Positions 12,865 to 21,371 of a stretch of 64,000 bases of DNA are shown piece after piece. The position numbers and the translations under genes were made by a program. Origin of the DNA: Roseomonas genomospecies 6 (GTDB lineage: Bacteria; Pseudomonadota; Alphaproteobacteria; Azospirillales; Azospirillaceae); contig NZ_QOKW01000023.1 of assembly GCF_008365375.1 (NCBI RefSeq), positions 1 to 64,000 on the forward strand, given 5' to 3'. A model generated the notes under the pieces. The model was not told where the DNA came from. It did not search any database and worked only from the letters and a program-made list of their open reading frames with translations. The first letter of the stretch is position 1, and every line of letters starts with the position of its first letter.

Positions 12865-13536
12865 ATGGACCTGAAACCACGTCCCTGGCTGGCCGCCCTG
12901 TGCGGCGCCGCGGCCATGGGCCTGCTGGCGGGATGCGTGCCGTCGATGGACAAGCTGCGCGAGATGGCGGACAAGCCGGTCATCTACGGCACCAACATCG
13001 ACCTGAACAGGCCGGCCTTCGTGGCCTGCCGCGACGCGGCGCTGCTGTCCTCGCCCCAGCGCATGGCCCCCAGGACCGCGGTTCTGGCCTATGGCAGCGC
13101 GGTCACGCCGCTCGACTACGCGGGGGAGTATCTTCTGCCGGACTCCCAGCAGGAGAAGCATTCGGGCCGCGAGAGGGCGCCGGAGAAGAAGCACTCCGCC
13201 ACCTGGACCAAGGTCCGATCGGACAAGGGCGAGGGCTGGGTCGCCACCCTTTGCCTGGCCGACGCCACGCTGCAGGCGCGTCAGGACCCGAACGGCAAGC
13301 CCCCCGCCGCCACCGGCGGCACCGCCGTCGCCAGCGCCCGCGGCTTCAGCGAGGCCCAGGTGGCCGACCAGTCGGTGATGCGCGGCGGCACGGGCGCCCT
13401 GCGGCGCGCCGCCTGCACGGGCGACTGCAACGGCCTGCCCATCGTGGATCGCCTGATCGCCGACACGCCCATGAAGGATGCGGCCGACTCCACCCGCGCC
13501 TTCCGCACCGCCGGCAAGCTGGGAGAATTCAAATGA
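12865..13536 (+). CDS. SH3-like domain lipoprotein
   Basis: This 223-aa protein begins with a basic, hydrophobic signal peptide ending in the lipobox LLAGC (Cys24). Secretion and lipid anchoring in the envelope are therefore expected. The middle part (about 60-135) has the pattern of a bacterial SH3 domain, ending WTKVRSDKGEGWVATLCLAD. Several Cys residues (CRD, CLAD, ACTGDCNG) could form disulfides. Its last four bases overlap the start of the M48 gene (ATGA), a sign of translational coupling. No closer family was recognised. Confidence 0.82.
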   Translation: MDLKPRPWLAALCGAAAMGLLAGCVPSMDKLREMADKPVIYGTNIDLNRPAFVACRDAALLSSPQRMAPRTAVLAYGSAVTPLDYAGEYLLPDSQQEKHSGRERAPEKKHSATWTKVRSDKGEGWVATLCLADATLQARQDPNGKPPAATGGTAVASARGFSEAQVADQSVMRGGTGALRRAACTGDCNGLPIVDRLIADTPMKDAADSTRAFRTAGKLGEFK

Positions 13537-14348
13537 CCACCCGCCGCTTCTTCCTCGCCTCGGCCGCCGCCCTCGTCGCCGTCGGCCCGCAGGCGGCCCT
13601 TGCCCAGAACCAGAAGGGCCTGACCATCGCCGACATCCTGAAGGACGCCGAGGCGGCCCGCATGGGGCCGGTCGACCAGTACCAGCTCGGCCGTGGCGCC
13701 GCGGCGAACCTCGTCGCCGGTCAGAAGCTGCTGCCGGTGTCCTCCGCTCCGGCGGTCTATGTGCGGCAGGTTCTGGACACGCTGACTCTCGGCTCCCTCC
13801 AGCCCTTCACCTACCGCGGGCCGGTGCTGGGCCTGATCGTCTCCGGCGAGTTGAACGCCTATGCCGCTCCCGGCCCCTTCGTCTTCGTCACCACCGGCAT
13901 GCTGCGCTTCCTTCAGGACGAGGAGGAGCTGGCCGCCATCCTGGCGCACGAGCTGGCCCACACCGAACTGGGCCACACCGTCTACGGCGTGCAGAACGCC
14001 AAGGCGGGCATGACCTTCATGAAGGCGACCGATGGCGGCTTCAAGGATCTGCTCACCGACATGACGGAGACCATCCAGAACGGCTATTCGGTGGAGATCG
14101 AGGCCGAGGCCGACGCCCGCGCCGTGGAGCTTCTGTCCGCCGCCGGCTACCGTCCGATGGCGCTGGCCGATCTGCTGGAGCGGTTCAAGGCCCGGACCAA
14201 CAGCTACGGCGGCGCCAAGTATCCGCAGCAGCGCACCCACTATCTGATGCAGAAGGTGGCCGGCCTCGCCTCGCCCGACCCTTCGGCCATCGCGATCCGC
14301 GCCGAGCGGTTCCGCAAATCCATGGCGGCGCTTCCGAAGAACGCCTGA
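13533..14348 (+). CDS. Tat-exported M48-family zinc metalloprotease
   Basis: The start at 13533 overlaps the upstream stop and gives 271 aa. The N-terminus TTRRFFLASAAALVAVG is a twin-arginine type signal, with probable cleavage after ALA near residue 24. The zinc site is H139-E140-x2-H143 in LAHELAHTELGH, with a third ligand in the downstream EAEADARAVEL (about E192). Sequence and size fit periplasmic M48 peptidases of the BepA/LoiP kind, without the TPR tail of BepA. The TPR function may be supplied by the first gene of this operon. Substrates are probably misfolded envelope proteins (inference). Confidence 0.9.
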   Translation: MTTRRFFLASAAALVAVGPQAALAQNQKGLTIADILKDAEAARMGPVDQYQLGRGAAANLVAGQKLLPVSSAPAVYVRQVLDTLTLGSLQPFTYRGPVLGLIVSGELNAYAAPGPFVFVTTGMLRFLQDEEELAAILAHELAHTELGHTVYGVQNAKAGMTFMKATDGGFKDLLTDMTETIQNGYSVEIEAEADARAVELLSAAGYRPMALADLLERFKARTNSYGGAKYPQQRTHYLMQKVAGLASPDPSAIAIRAERFRKSMAALPKNA

Positions 14349-14399
14349 CCGGCCTTCCGGTGCCGAAGAGTTCCCAATAGCGGACGGAGCGGGACGACC

Positions 14400-14444
14400 A
14401 TGAGCGACACGGCCATGAGCGACACGGCCATGAGCGACACGGCG
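14400..14444 (+). repeat. Three tandem copies of a 15-bp unit carrying the start codon
   Basis: ATGAGCGACACGGCC occurs at 14400-14414 and 14415-14429 and, with one change, at 14430-14444, followed by another ATG. Each unit encodes M-S-D-T-A. Copy-number change would lengthen or shorten the N-terminus without a frameshift. Confidence 0.9.
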
Positions 14445-15971
14445 ATGACCATCGGCACGCTGGCCGAAGGCGAGGGGCTGATCCGGGCGGGCGATCCGCC
14501 CCGGATCGTCGCCGAACACGCGGTCTTCCTGTTCTATCCGTTCCGCCACGGCACCGCATCCTGGCCGCTCAAGCCCACGGAGACGCTCGGCTCGCTGGCG
14601 GGGCAGGATTGGCTGCCGAACATCGGGGGGGAACCGAGCGATCCGAAGGGGCAGAGTCTCTGGAAGGAAAGCCCCTGGCCCTTGACGGACCTCGATCCCC
14701 AAGTGACGGAACAGTTGACCGTCAGGGACGGCCAAGGCGCCCTGAAGGTCCTGGCGCTCCCCTCCCAACGGAACATCCGGAAATGGCTGACCGGTGGGCA
14801 GGTGTCGGAATTGCGGCTTCGGTTGCCCTTTTCGGCCTCCGCCCGGAAACGGCTGGAACGGCGTGGTCTTCCACGGATCGACTCGGTCGGGGTGGACTTC
14901 GGCTCGATCCGTCTTCTGCCCTTCCGCACCGGACAAGGGGTGCTTCTGGTCGAGACGCGGTTCGTCACCGGCGGGCCGATGCCGGACACCGTGCTGGTGG
15001 AAGCCGCGACCGCTCTCTGCCACGACCGCGGCCTGGAATGGCGGCTCACCAACGGCGACCATGTGCCGACGCGGGGCGGCAAGGACCGCTTCACGCTCGC
15101 GAGCCTGCTCGGCAGCCTTGTCCAGGACACCGCGCTCCAGCCGCTGAACGGCCGGCGGTTGTTCAGCTACGCCTTCGCCGCCTTCGACGAACGGCTGGAC
15201 GACCAGCGGCGCGACCGCCTTCTGGTTCAGTTGAGCCGCAAATACACCGACGACTACCGGATCATGGACCCGCTTGGGGACGCTTCGCATGTCCGGGTGT
15301 TCGACACCGTCGCCCACGCCGCCTATTCCGAAGGTTGCGCGACGGTGGTCGAGCGTTTGCCTGCGAATGGAGCCGACAAGCCGCCCGATTTCCTGACCGG
15401 GTTCCTGAAAAACGCGGTGGAGGCCCGTTATCTGGGCGTCGCGGCGCTGGACGTCCATGCCCGCGAAGCGCTTCTGACGCTGTCGCGGGACAGCACCTTC
15501 TGGCCAGATATGGACAATCCAAGCGAAGAGCAGATCGAGAGTCTGAGCCGCTTGCAGAAGCAGATCCTCGCTTACCGGCTCCGTTGCCGCGTCTCCCGCG
15601 TCAGCCCGATCAGCATGCACAACAGCTTCCATGAAATCCTGTCCAACGCTTTCCGGCTGGACGGTATCCTGCGGGACGTCAACGACGACGCTCAGGAGAT
15701 CGGCACCTACCTGCAAGAGCGCCAAGCCGAACTGAAGCGAGAATCAGAAAAGATCTGGCGCCTTCTCATTAAAATGATCGCAGGCGCCTCCATCCTCAGC
15801 GTCGTCACAGATCTTTTGAATTTTTTCGGCATTAAATTCTACAGCGGCGATGCTGCGATCGTTCTGGATTTCGACAGTTACTTGTTATACATCGTCGTGC
15901 TGATTTTTATATTTTCTTTCGCATTGTTCTTTGCACCATTGATTTTCCTCAGGAATTCCCGGGACGACTGA
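14400..15971 (+). CDS. Unknown protein with two C-terminal membrane helices
   Basis: This 523-aa protein was not recognised. A soluble body of about 430 residues is followed by a charged coiled-coil-like stretch (DDAQEIGTYLQERQAELKRE) and two hydrophobic helices near the C-terminus (the second is YIVVLIFIFSFALFFAPLIF). This topology recalls CorA-like channels, but there is no GMN motif. The last 240 bases are clearly less GC-rich than the rest. Four in-frame ATGs (14400, 14415, 14430, 14445) arise from a 15-bp repeat, so the exact start is uncertain. It follows the M48 gene by 51 bp and may belong to the same operon. Confidence 0.78.
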   Translation: MSDTAMSDTAMSDTAMTIGTLAEGEGLIRAGDPPRIVAEHAVFLFYPFRHGTASWPLKPTETLGSLAGQDWLPNIGGEPSDPKGQSLWKESPWPLTDLDPQVTEQLTVRDGQGALKVLALPSQRNIRKWLTGGQVSELRLRLPFSASARKRLERRGLPRIDSVGVDFGSIRLLPFRTGQGVLLVETRFVTGGPMPDTVLVEAATALCHDRGLEWRLTNGDHVPTRGGKDRFTLASLLGSLVQDTALQPLNGRRLFSYAFAAFDERLDDQRRDRLLVQLSRKYTDDYRIMDPLGDASHVRVFDTVAHAAYSEGCATVVERLPANGADKPPDFLTGFLKNAVEARYLGVAALDVHAREALLTLSRDSTFWPDMDNPSEEQIESLSRLQKQILAYRLRCRVSRVSPISMHNSFHEILSNAFRLDGILRDVNDDAQEIGTYLQERQAELKRESEKIWRLLIKMIAGASILSVVTDLLNFFGIKFYSGDAAIVLDFDSYLLYIVVLIFIFSFALFFAPLIFLRNSRDD

Positions 15972-16093
15972 CCTCCGCAATCGCCCGTGTTACCACGTTC
16001 ATACCGCCCTACTCCCGTTTCGCGCCGAAGATAATTGGGCGCTCGGCGTTGTATTGCTGAACGCTGGTCCAACGGCAAGGGAGACGGCGGCGC

Positions 16094-16507
16094 ATGCCAT
16101 GGCGGTTCCGGTGCGGTGCACTGCTGACGCTGGCGCTTTGTCTGACGGTTCCACCGGCCCCCGCCACGGCGGCGGCGGGCAGCGTCGATTGCTGGCTGCT
16201 CGACGGGGAAGCGCTGACCCGGGCGCGGGCGAACGGCTGGTGCAAGGACGCCTTTTCCCGGAATTCGCAGACCGGGGCGGCGCCCGTCGTCACGGTCACC
16301 GCCGCCCCCCTTCCCGTCCGCAAGCCCGACCCGCCCCCGAAGAAGCGGACCGTCACCGTCCAGCGCAAGGCGAAGGCGCAGCCCGATTCCCAGGCGGCGG
16401 CCATCGTCCGCCCCGCGGGCCGGAGCGGTTCGGCCGAAGAGTGGGATTTCGGCACGCAGTTCAAGCGCGACTGGAACGCCCTGATGAAGAAACTCCTGGA
16501 GCCGTGA
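16094..16507 (+). CDS. Small exported protein of unknown function
   Basis: The 137-aa product starts MPWRFRCGALLTLALCLTVP, a standard Sec signal peptide with likely cleavage near ATAAAG. The mature part has two Cys (VDCWLLDG, NGWCKDAF), a Pro/Lys-rich linker (RKPDPPPKKRTVTV) and an amphipathic end (FGTQFKRDWNALMKKLLEP). It is convergent with the LOG gene, whose stop lies 10 bp away. No family was recognised; codon use is typical of the region. Confidence 0.65.
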   Translation: MPWRFRCGALLTLALCLTVPPAPATAAAGSVDCWLLDGEALTRARANGWCKDAFSRNSQTGAAPVVTVTAAPLPVRKPDPPPKKRTVTVQRKAKAQPDSQAAAIVRPAGRSGSAEEWDFGTQFKRDWNALMKKLLEP

Positions 16508-16516
16508 GGAGCCGGA

Positions 16517-17095
16517 TCAGGTGCGGGCCTCGTCCAGCCACTTCCTCACCGCCGGCGGTTCATAGGCGGCGAAGGCGTCCAGGATGCCCGCCGCGCTGTC
16601 GCGGACGATCAGCATGTCGCGGTGTTTGGGCTGCATGAAGCGCTCCGCCGCCACATGGTCGAGGAAGCCGGCCAGCCCGTCGTAGAAGCCGGAGGCGTTG
16701 AGCAGGCCGCAGGGCTTGTCGTGGCGGCCGAGTTGCGCCCAGGTCCACACCTCGAACAGCTCCTCCAGCGTGCCGATGCCGCCGGGAAGCGCGATGAAGC
16801 CGTCCGACAGCTCGGCCATCAGGGCCTTGCGCTCGTGCATGGTGGAGACGATCCGCAACTCCTGGAGGCCCTGATGCCCGACCTCCTTGTCCATCAGGAA
16901 TTGCGGGATGATGCCGGTGACGGTGCCGCCCGCCGCCAGAACCGAGTCGGCGATCCGCCCCATCAGGCCGGTCCGTCCGCCGCCGTAGACGAGGCCGATG
17001 CCACGCTCCGCCATGAGGCGGCCAAGCTGCTCCGCGGCCTCGCCATAGGCCGGGTTGGTGCCGGGGTTGGACCCGGCATAGACGCAAATCCGCAT
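16517..17095 (-). CDS. LOG-family cytokinin riboside 5'-monophosphate phosphoribohydrolase
   Basis: The 192-aa protein matches the Rossmann-type LOG family. It has [13 protein letters not shown] at the N-terminus, [13 protein letters not shown] (about 34-46), the Arg-Lys of MHERKALM, and the signature [23 protein letters not shown] enzymes hydrolyse nucleoside 5'-monophosphates. Plant and some bacterial members release active cytokinin bases, while others act on AMP-like substrates, so the true substrate here is open. It is upstream-adjacent to pdxY on the same strand (46 bp between them), suggesting one transcript. Confidence 0.93.
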   Translation of the reverse strand: MRICVYAGSNPGTNPAYGEAAEQLGRLMAERGIGLVYGGGRTGLMGRIADSVLAAGGTVTGIIPQFLMDKEVGHQGLQELRIVSTMHERKALMAELSDGFIALPGGIGTLEELFEVWTWAQLGRHDKPCGLLNASGFYDGLAGFLDHVAAERFMQPKHRDMLIVRDSAAGILDAFAAYEPPAVRKWLDEART

Positions 17096-17141
17096 GTCGT
17101 TCCTCTGTTCGCGCCGTCTGTGGGCGCTTTTCGTGAATGGC

Positions 17142-18002
17142 TTACCGGACGCGGGTGACCGTGAAGCGCTGGGAGGGGTTCACGAACTCGTCCTGCGCCG
17201 CGATCAGTTGCAATTCCCGCGTGCCCATCCGGCGGGTGGTCTGGAAGATGGCGTAGATGGCCGCCGCCGCCTGCTCCAGCGCCTGGGCCGGGTCGAAGGC
17301 CTTCAGGTAGTGGGCCAGGAACAGCGCCGCCACCGCGTCGCCGGACCCGTTGGGCGGCGGGTCCAGCGGCAGGCGCGGGGTGGAGACCAGCCAGGCGCCG
17401 TCCCGGTCGTCGGCAAGCATCTCGATGTGGCCGGGGTCGGCGTCCTTGCGGGTCAGGCTGGTCACCAGGACCAAACGCGGCCCGCGCGCCCGCAGCGCCG
17501 CGGTGGCGGCCAGCGCGTCGTCCAGCGTCTCCACCATCCGGCCCGTCAGATACTCCAGCTCGAACTGGTTGGGGGTCATCAGATCGGCGGCGGGGACGGC
17601 GTGCTCCCGGATGAATTCCGGCAGGCCCGGACGCACGAAGAAGCCGCGCCCGACGTCGCCCATCACCGGATCGCAGGCGTAGACCGCGCGGGGGTTGGCG
17701 GCCTTCAGCCGGCCCGCCGTCTCGATGATCACCTGCCCCAGCCCGACGTCGCCCATATAGCCGGACAGCAGCGCGTCGCAGGTCGGCAGGACGCCGCGCG
17801 CGGCGACGCCGTCCATCAGATCGGCCACATGCTCCGCCTTGAAGACCTGCCCGGTCCATTCGCCGTAACCCGTGTGGTTGGAGAACTGCACCGTGTTCAC
17901 CGCGATGGCGTCGCAGCCCAGCCGTTGCAGCGGGAACACCGCGGCCCGGTTGCCGACATAGCCGTAAGCGACGTGGGACTGGATCGAGATGACGGTCTTC
18001 AT
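17142..18002 (-). CDS. pdxY: Pyridoxal kinase PdxY
   Basis: The 286-aa protein has the ribokinase-like fold of PdxY/Pdx[21 protein letters not shown] at the N-terminus, [53 protein letters not shown], and the anion-hole/catalytic segment [13 protein letters not shown]. It phosphorylates pyridoxal in the B6 salvage path to make pyridoxal 5'-phosphate in the cytosol. It faces away from the CoA-ester lyase across 157 bp. Confidence 0.95.
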   Translation of the reverse strand: MKTVISIQSHVAYGYVGNRAAVFPLQRLGCDAIAVNTVQFSNHTGYGEWTGQVFKAEHVADLMDGVAARGVLPTCDALLSGYMGDVGLGQVIIETAGRLKAANPRAVYACDPVMGDVGRGFFVRPGLPEFIREHAVPAADLMTPNQFELEYLTGRMVETLDDALAATAALRARGPRLVLVTSLTRKDADPGHIEMLADDRDGAWLVSTPRLPLDPPPNGSGDAVAALFLAHYLKAFDPAQALEQAAAAIYAIFQTTRRMGTRELQLIAAQDEFVNPSQRFTVTRVR

Positions 18003-18159
18003 GGGCGGACGGTCCGAAAGGTTGGGGGCGCATCGTAAACCGTCCGCCCCGCGGGCTGGGCAAGCATTCCGCGCAAACCAGCCCTACGCGCCGCATGGAC
18101 AGCGGGTTTCCTTGCGGCTAATCCTGCGGCAACGACACGGAAACGCTTGAGGGAATGCC

Positions 18160-19041
18160 ATGGCCGCCACCGCCCGCCCGCGCCGCAGCGTGCTCTACAT
18201 GCCCGGTTCCAACGCCCGCGCGCTGGAGAAGGGGCGCTCGCTGCCCGCCGACGGCCTGATCCTCGACCTGGAGGACGCCGTCGCCCCCGACTCGAAGGCC
18301 GAGGCCCGCGCCACCATCAAGGCGTCCATCGCCGCGGGCGGCTATGGCGGGCGGGAACTGGTGGTCCGCACCAACGGGCTGAACAGCCCCTGGGGCTACG
18401 ACGACCTCGTGATGGCGGCCTCCAGCGGGGCCGACGCCGTTCTGCTGCCGAAGGTGGAGAGCGCCGACATGGTCCGACAGGCGGAGGCCGTTCTGCGGGC
18501 CAACGGCTCGCCGGAGGGGCAGACCATCTGGTGCATGATGGAGACGCCGCTCGGCATGCTGAACGCGAAGGAGATCGCCGGGGCCAGCCCGAAGCTGGGC
18601 GGGCTGGTGATGGGCACCTCCGACCTCGCCAAGGATCTGCACGCGGCCCACACGCGCGACCGGCTGCCGATGCTGACCAGCCTGGGCCTCTGCCTGCTGG
18701 CGGCGCGGGCCTACGGCCTCGCCATCCTGGACGGGGTGCATCTCGACCTGAACGACGACGCGGGTTTCGCCGAGTCCTGCCGGCAGGGGCGGGAGCTTGG
18801 CTTCGACGGGAAGACGCTGATCCACCCGAAGACCATCGCCGCCTGCAACGCGGCCTTCGCCCCCGGCGAGGACGAAATCGTCCAGGCCCACCGGATCATC
18901 CAGGCCCATGCGGAGGCCCTCGCCCAAGGCAAGGGGGTGGTGCTGGTGGACGGACGGCTGGTCGAGAACCTCCACGTCGAGAACGCCCGGCGCCTCGTCG
19001 CGATGGCCGAGGCGATCCGGGCGCTGGAGGCGGCGGGCTGA
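18160..19041 (+). CDS. HpcH/HpaI-family CoA-ester lyase (malyl-CoA / citramalyl-CoA type)
   Basis: The 293-aa TIM-barrel protein shows RRSVLYMPGSNARALEKG, LILDLEDAVAPDSKAEAR with the metal- and CoA-contacting acidic residues, VLLPKVESADMV, MMETPLGMLNA and GFDGKTLIHPKTIAACN. These are marks of the CitE-like lyases that cleave or hydrolyse malyl-CoA, methylmalyl-CoA or citramalyl-CoA. The exact substrate cannot be set from sequence alone: candidates are (S)-malyl-CoA thioesterase, as in the ethylmalonyl-CoA route, and CitE-like enzymes. No partner citrate-lyase subunits are nearby. Confidence 0.88.
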   Translation: MAATARPRRSVLYMPGSNARALEKGRSLPADGLILDLEDAVAPDSKAEARATIKASIAAGGYGGRELVVRTNGLNSPWGYDDLVMAASSGADAVLLPKVESADMVRQAEAVLRANGSPEGQTIWCMMETPLGMLNAKEIAGASPKLGGLVMGTSDLAKDLHAAHTRDRLPMLTSLGLCLLAARAYGLAILDGVHLDLNDDAGFAESCRQGRELGFDGKTLIHPKTIAACNAAFAPGEDEIVQAHRIIQAHAEALAQGKGVVLVDGRLVENLHVENARRLVAMAEAIRALEAAG

Positions 19042-19071
19042 CGCCCACCGCCCCGCCTTCATCGCGCTGTA

Positions 19072-19590
19072 TCAGGAATCGCGGCGCGCCTGGGCGTCCT
19101 TGACGAACTGCGACACGCGCCCGATCTCGCGCGGATCGGTGTCCACCGTCCGGCGCCCGCTGGGGATGGACCGCATCCCCTTGCGCGGGGTGCGCCCGGG
19201 CGACGGGTGCCGGGGCTGCGCGTCCTTCCTGCGCTTCAGCGCCTCCTCAAGGTTTGCCTGGATGATCTCGCGGCGCCGCTCGGCGCGGAACCGCTCCAGC
19301 CGTCCGTTCACCCGTTTCAGGGCGCGCGCGTAGACCTGCTTCTTGGCCGACAGGCCGCGCTCGCTGGCGTCCGCCGCCTGCTGCCCGGTGCCGGCGGCCT
19401 TGCCGCGGCGCCCGCGGCGGCGCGAGGCGATGATGTCGCGCGCCCGGTCGCGCTCCCCGCGCAGCCAGCGGGCCAGCGACAGGGTCTCGTCCGGTTCCAG
19501 GGACGCCAGATCCGGATAATGGCTGCGGCGGACCTGCTCGAACTCCTTTTCCGAAAGCAGCCGCCGTTCGGCCGCAAGCTCAACTCCCAT
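19072..19590 (-). CDS. Basic, Arg-rich protein of unknown function
   Basis: I chose the ATG at 19590 because GGGAGG lies 7 bases upstream; this gives 172 aa. The protein is very basic, with helical Arg/Glu stretches (YARALKRVNGRLERFRAERR, IIQANLEEALKRRKD) and an Arg-rich patch (ASRRRGRRGKAAG). It could bind nucleic acid, but no domain was recognised. It shares a divergent control region with the KGG-motif stress gene. A GGAAC-N16-GGTT site points at it, which suggests membership in the general stress response. It is convergent with the CoA lyase gene. Confidence 0.7.
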   Translation of the reverse strand: MGVELAAERRLLSEKEFEQVRRSHYPDLASLEPDETLSLARWLRGERDRARDIIASRRRGRRGKAAGTGQQAADASERGLSAKKQVYARALKRVNGRLERFRAERRREIIQANLEEALKRRKDAQPRHPSPGRTPRKGMRSIPSGRRTVDTDPREIGRVSQFVKDAQARRDS

Positions 19591-19640
19591 CGTCAAACCT
19601 CCCGGTTCATGGTCCCGCTTCGGCTTCACCCCATCCGGTC

Positions 19641-19665
19641 AACCGTTCGGGGTGGAGGGCGTTCC
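19641..19665 (-). promoter_or_regulatory. EcfG-type promoter-like site for the basic protein gene
   Basis: Read on the minus strand, GGAAC (19665-19661) is followed after 16 bases by GGTT (19644-19641), about 50 bases before the start at 19590. The alphaproteobacterial general-stress sigma factor EcfG recognises GGAAC-N16/17-CGTT, so three of the four -10 bases match. Confidence 0.5.
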
Positions 19666-19731
19666 CGTCAGCCGTCCGATTCGCCGCCTGCCACTTATGG
19701 GTGCCGACGAATTCGGGATCACGCCCCGTGC

Positions 19732-19756
19732 GGAACCAAGTCGCACCCCATCGGTT
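19732..19756 (+). promoter_or_regulatory. EcfG-type promoter-like site for the KGG stress gene
   Basis: GGAAC (19732-19736), a 16-base spacer and GGTT (19753-19756) lie 30 bases before the ATG at 19787. The layout is identical to the oppositely facing site at 19641-19665. KGG-type stress proteins are common EcfG targets, which supports the reading. Confidence 0.55.
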
Positions 19757-19786
19757 TCCGACATGTGGCAGAGGTGGAGGTTGAAG

Positions 19787-20107
19787 ATGGCCTCGAAAGA
19801 CAACGGCCAGAGCGAAGGCCAAACCGGGAGCGGTCGCACGTCGAACCGCGGCTTCGCGTCGATGGACCGTGACCGGCAACGCCAGATCGCCAGCAAAGGC
19901 GGGGAAAGCGTGCCAGCGGACAAGCGCAGCTTTTCCAAGAACCCGGAACTCGCCGCGGAGGCGGGGCGGAAGGGCGGACGAAGCGTGCCGGCGTCCTCCC
20001 GCAGCTTTTCCAAGAACCCGTCCCTGGCCGCCGAAGCCGGGCGGAAGGGCGGGCAGGCGAGCCATGGCGGGCGCGGGGCCGCCATACGCCCCGGCGAAGG
20101 CGACTGA
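19787..20107 (+). CDS. KGG-motif general stress protein
   Basis: The ATG at 19787 is chosen because GGTGGAGG sits 6 bases upstream. The 106-aa hydrophilic protein contains MDRDRQRQIASKGGES followed by two near-identical repeats (SVPADKRSFSKNPELAAEAG and SVPASSRSFSKNPSLAAEAG, each followed by RKGG) and QASHGG. This is the KGG motif family, related to GsiB/Con-10 stress proteins and to LEA-like hydrophilins. Members accumulate under starvation, drought or salt stress and are thought to be disordered protectants. It is likely controlled by the EcfG-type promoter just upstream and ends at a strong terminator. Confidence 0.88.
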   Translation: MASKDNGQSEGQTGSGRTSNRGFASMDRDRQRQIASKGGESVPADKRSFSKNPELAAEAGRKGGRSVPASSRSFSKNPSLAAEAGRKGGQASHGGRGAAIRPGEGD

Positions 20108-20120
20108 CGGCAACGACGAA

Positions 20121-20153
20121 AAAAGCCCCTCTCCGGATCGGAGAGGGGCTTTT
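20121..20153. terminator. Bidirectional intrinsic terminator between the KGG gene and leuB
   Basis: A perfect 12-bp stem, AGCCCCTCTCCG (20124-20135) with CGGAGAGGGGCT (20139-20150), has a GAT loop and is flanked by AAA and TTT. It serves both convergent genes. Confidence 0.9.
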
Positions 20154-20185
20154 CTTTCGGCGCGTTATCCGTTCCGCGGGGCCCG

Positions 20186-21301
20186 TCAGGAGGCCAGCTT
20201 CTCCAGCTCGCGCAGGATCGAGTCGCCCATGACGGTCGTGGAGCAGCGGGCCATGCCCGGCGCCATGATGTCCGCCGTGCGCATGCCGCCCGACAGGACG
20301 TTCTGCACGGCCCTCTCCAGCATCTTCGCCTCCTCGTCCATGTCGAACGAGTAGCGCAGGCACATGGCGAAGGACAGCAGCGTGGCGCAGGGGTTGGCGA
20401 GGTCCTTGCCCGCGATGTCCGGGGCGGAGCCGTGCACCGGCTCGTACAGGGCCTTGCGGTGGCCGTTGGCGTCCGGCGCGCCGAGCGAGGCCGACGGCAG
20501 CATGCCGAGCGAGCCGGTCATCATCGCCGCCTCGTCCGACAGGATGTCGCCGAACAGGTTGTCGGTGACGATCACGTCGAACTGCTTCGGGTTCTTCAGG
20601 AGCTGCATGGCGCCGTTGTCGGCGTACATGTGCTCCAGCGTGACGTCGGAGAATTCCTCCTGATGGAGCTTCGTGACTTCCTGGCGCCACAGGAGGCCCG
20701 ATTCCATCACGTTGGCCTTCTCCATCGAGTGGAGCTTGTTGCCGCGCTTGCGCGCCAGCTCGAAGGCCACGCGGGCGACGCGGCGGATCTCGCTGGTCGT
20801 GTAGACCTGGGTGTTGACGCCACGGCGCTCGCCGTTGCCGATGTCGGTGATGCCGCGCGGCTCACCGAAATAGACGCCGCCGGTCAGCTCGCGGACGATC
20901 AGGATGTCCAGGCCCTTGATGATCTCGGGCTTCAGGGTCGAGGCGTCGACCAGCGCGTCGAACACCACCGCCGGGCGCAGGTTGGCGAACAGGTTCAGCT
21001 CCTTGCGGAGCGTCAGCAGGCCGGCTTCCGGACGCTTGGTGTAGTCGGTCGGGTTGTCCCACTTCGGGCCGCCGACCGCGCCCAGCATCACCGCGTCCGC
21101 GGCCAGCGCGTCGGCCAGCGTCTCGTCCTTCAGGGGCACGCCGTAGGCATCGATGGCCGCACCGCCGACCAGCCCTTCGGTGACGTCGAAGGTGACGTTG
21201 CGCTTGCGGTCGAGCCAGTCGATGACCCGGCGCACCTGGCGCATGACCTCCGGACCGATCCCGTCGCCGGGCAAAAACAGAAGCTTCTTGTTGGCGGGCA
21301 T
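20186..21301 (-). CDS. leuB: 3-isopropylmalate dehydrogenase
   Basis: The start at 21301 ([20 protein letters not shown]) is preferred over an ATG 18 bases upstream because GGGGAG precedes it; this gives 371 aa. Family motifs are [10 protein letters not shown] at the N-terminus, [26 protein letters not shown], the [20 protein letters not shown] stretch, and the metal/NAD part [14 protein letters not shown] ... [20 protein letters not shown]. It oxidatively decarboxylates 3-isopropylmalate in leucine synthesis. It lies 70 bp downstream of leuD on the same strand. Confidence 0.97.
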   Translation of the reverse strand: MPANKKLLFLPGDGIGPEVMRQVRRVIDWLDRKRNVTFDVTEGLVGGAAIDAYGVPLKDETLADALAADAVMLGAVGGPKWDNPTDYTKRPEAGLLTLRKELNLFANLRPAVVFDALVDASTLKPEIIKGLDILIVRELTGGVYFGEPRGITDIGNGERRGVNTQVYTTSEIRRVARVAFELARKRGNKLHSMEKANVMESGLLWRQEVTKLHQEEFSDVTLEHMYADNGAMQLLKNPKQFDVIVTDNLFGDILSDEAAMMTGSLGMLPSASLGAPDANGHRKALYEPVHGSAPDIAGKDLANPCATLLSFAMCLRYSFDMDEEAKMLERAVQNVLSGGMRTADIMAPGMARCSTTVMGDSILRELEKLAS

Positions 21302-21371
21302 GGCGCACGCACTCCCCATTGGAGACTTTATCAGTATCAGTGTTGTCTAATCCGCGAGCCGGCGGACCGGA

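Noticed and set aside
14400-15971. Reading the two C-terminal helices as a CorA magnesium transporter
   Set aside because: There is no GMN motif and the soluble body does not resemble CorA.
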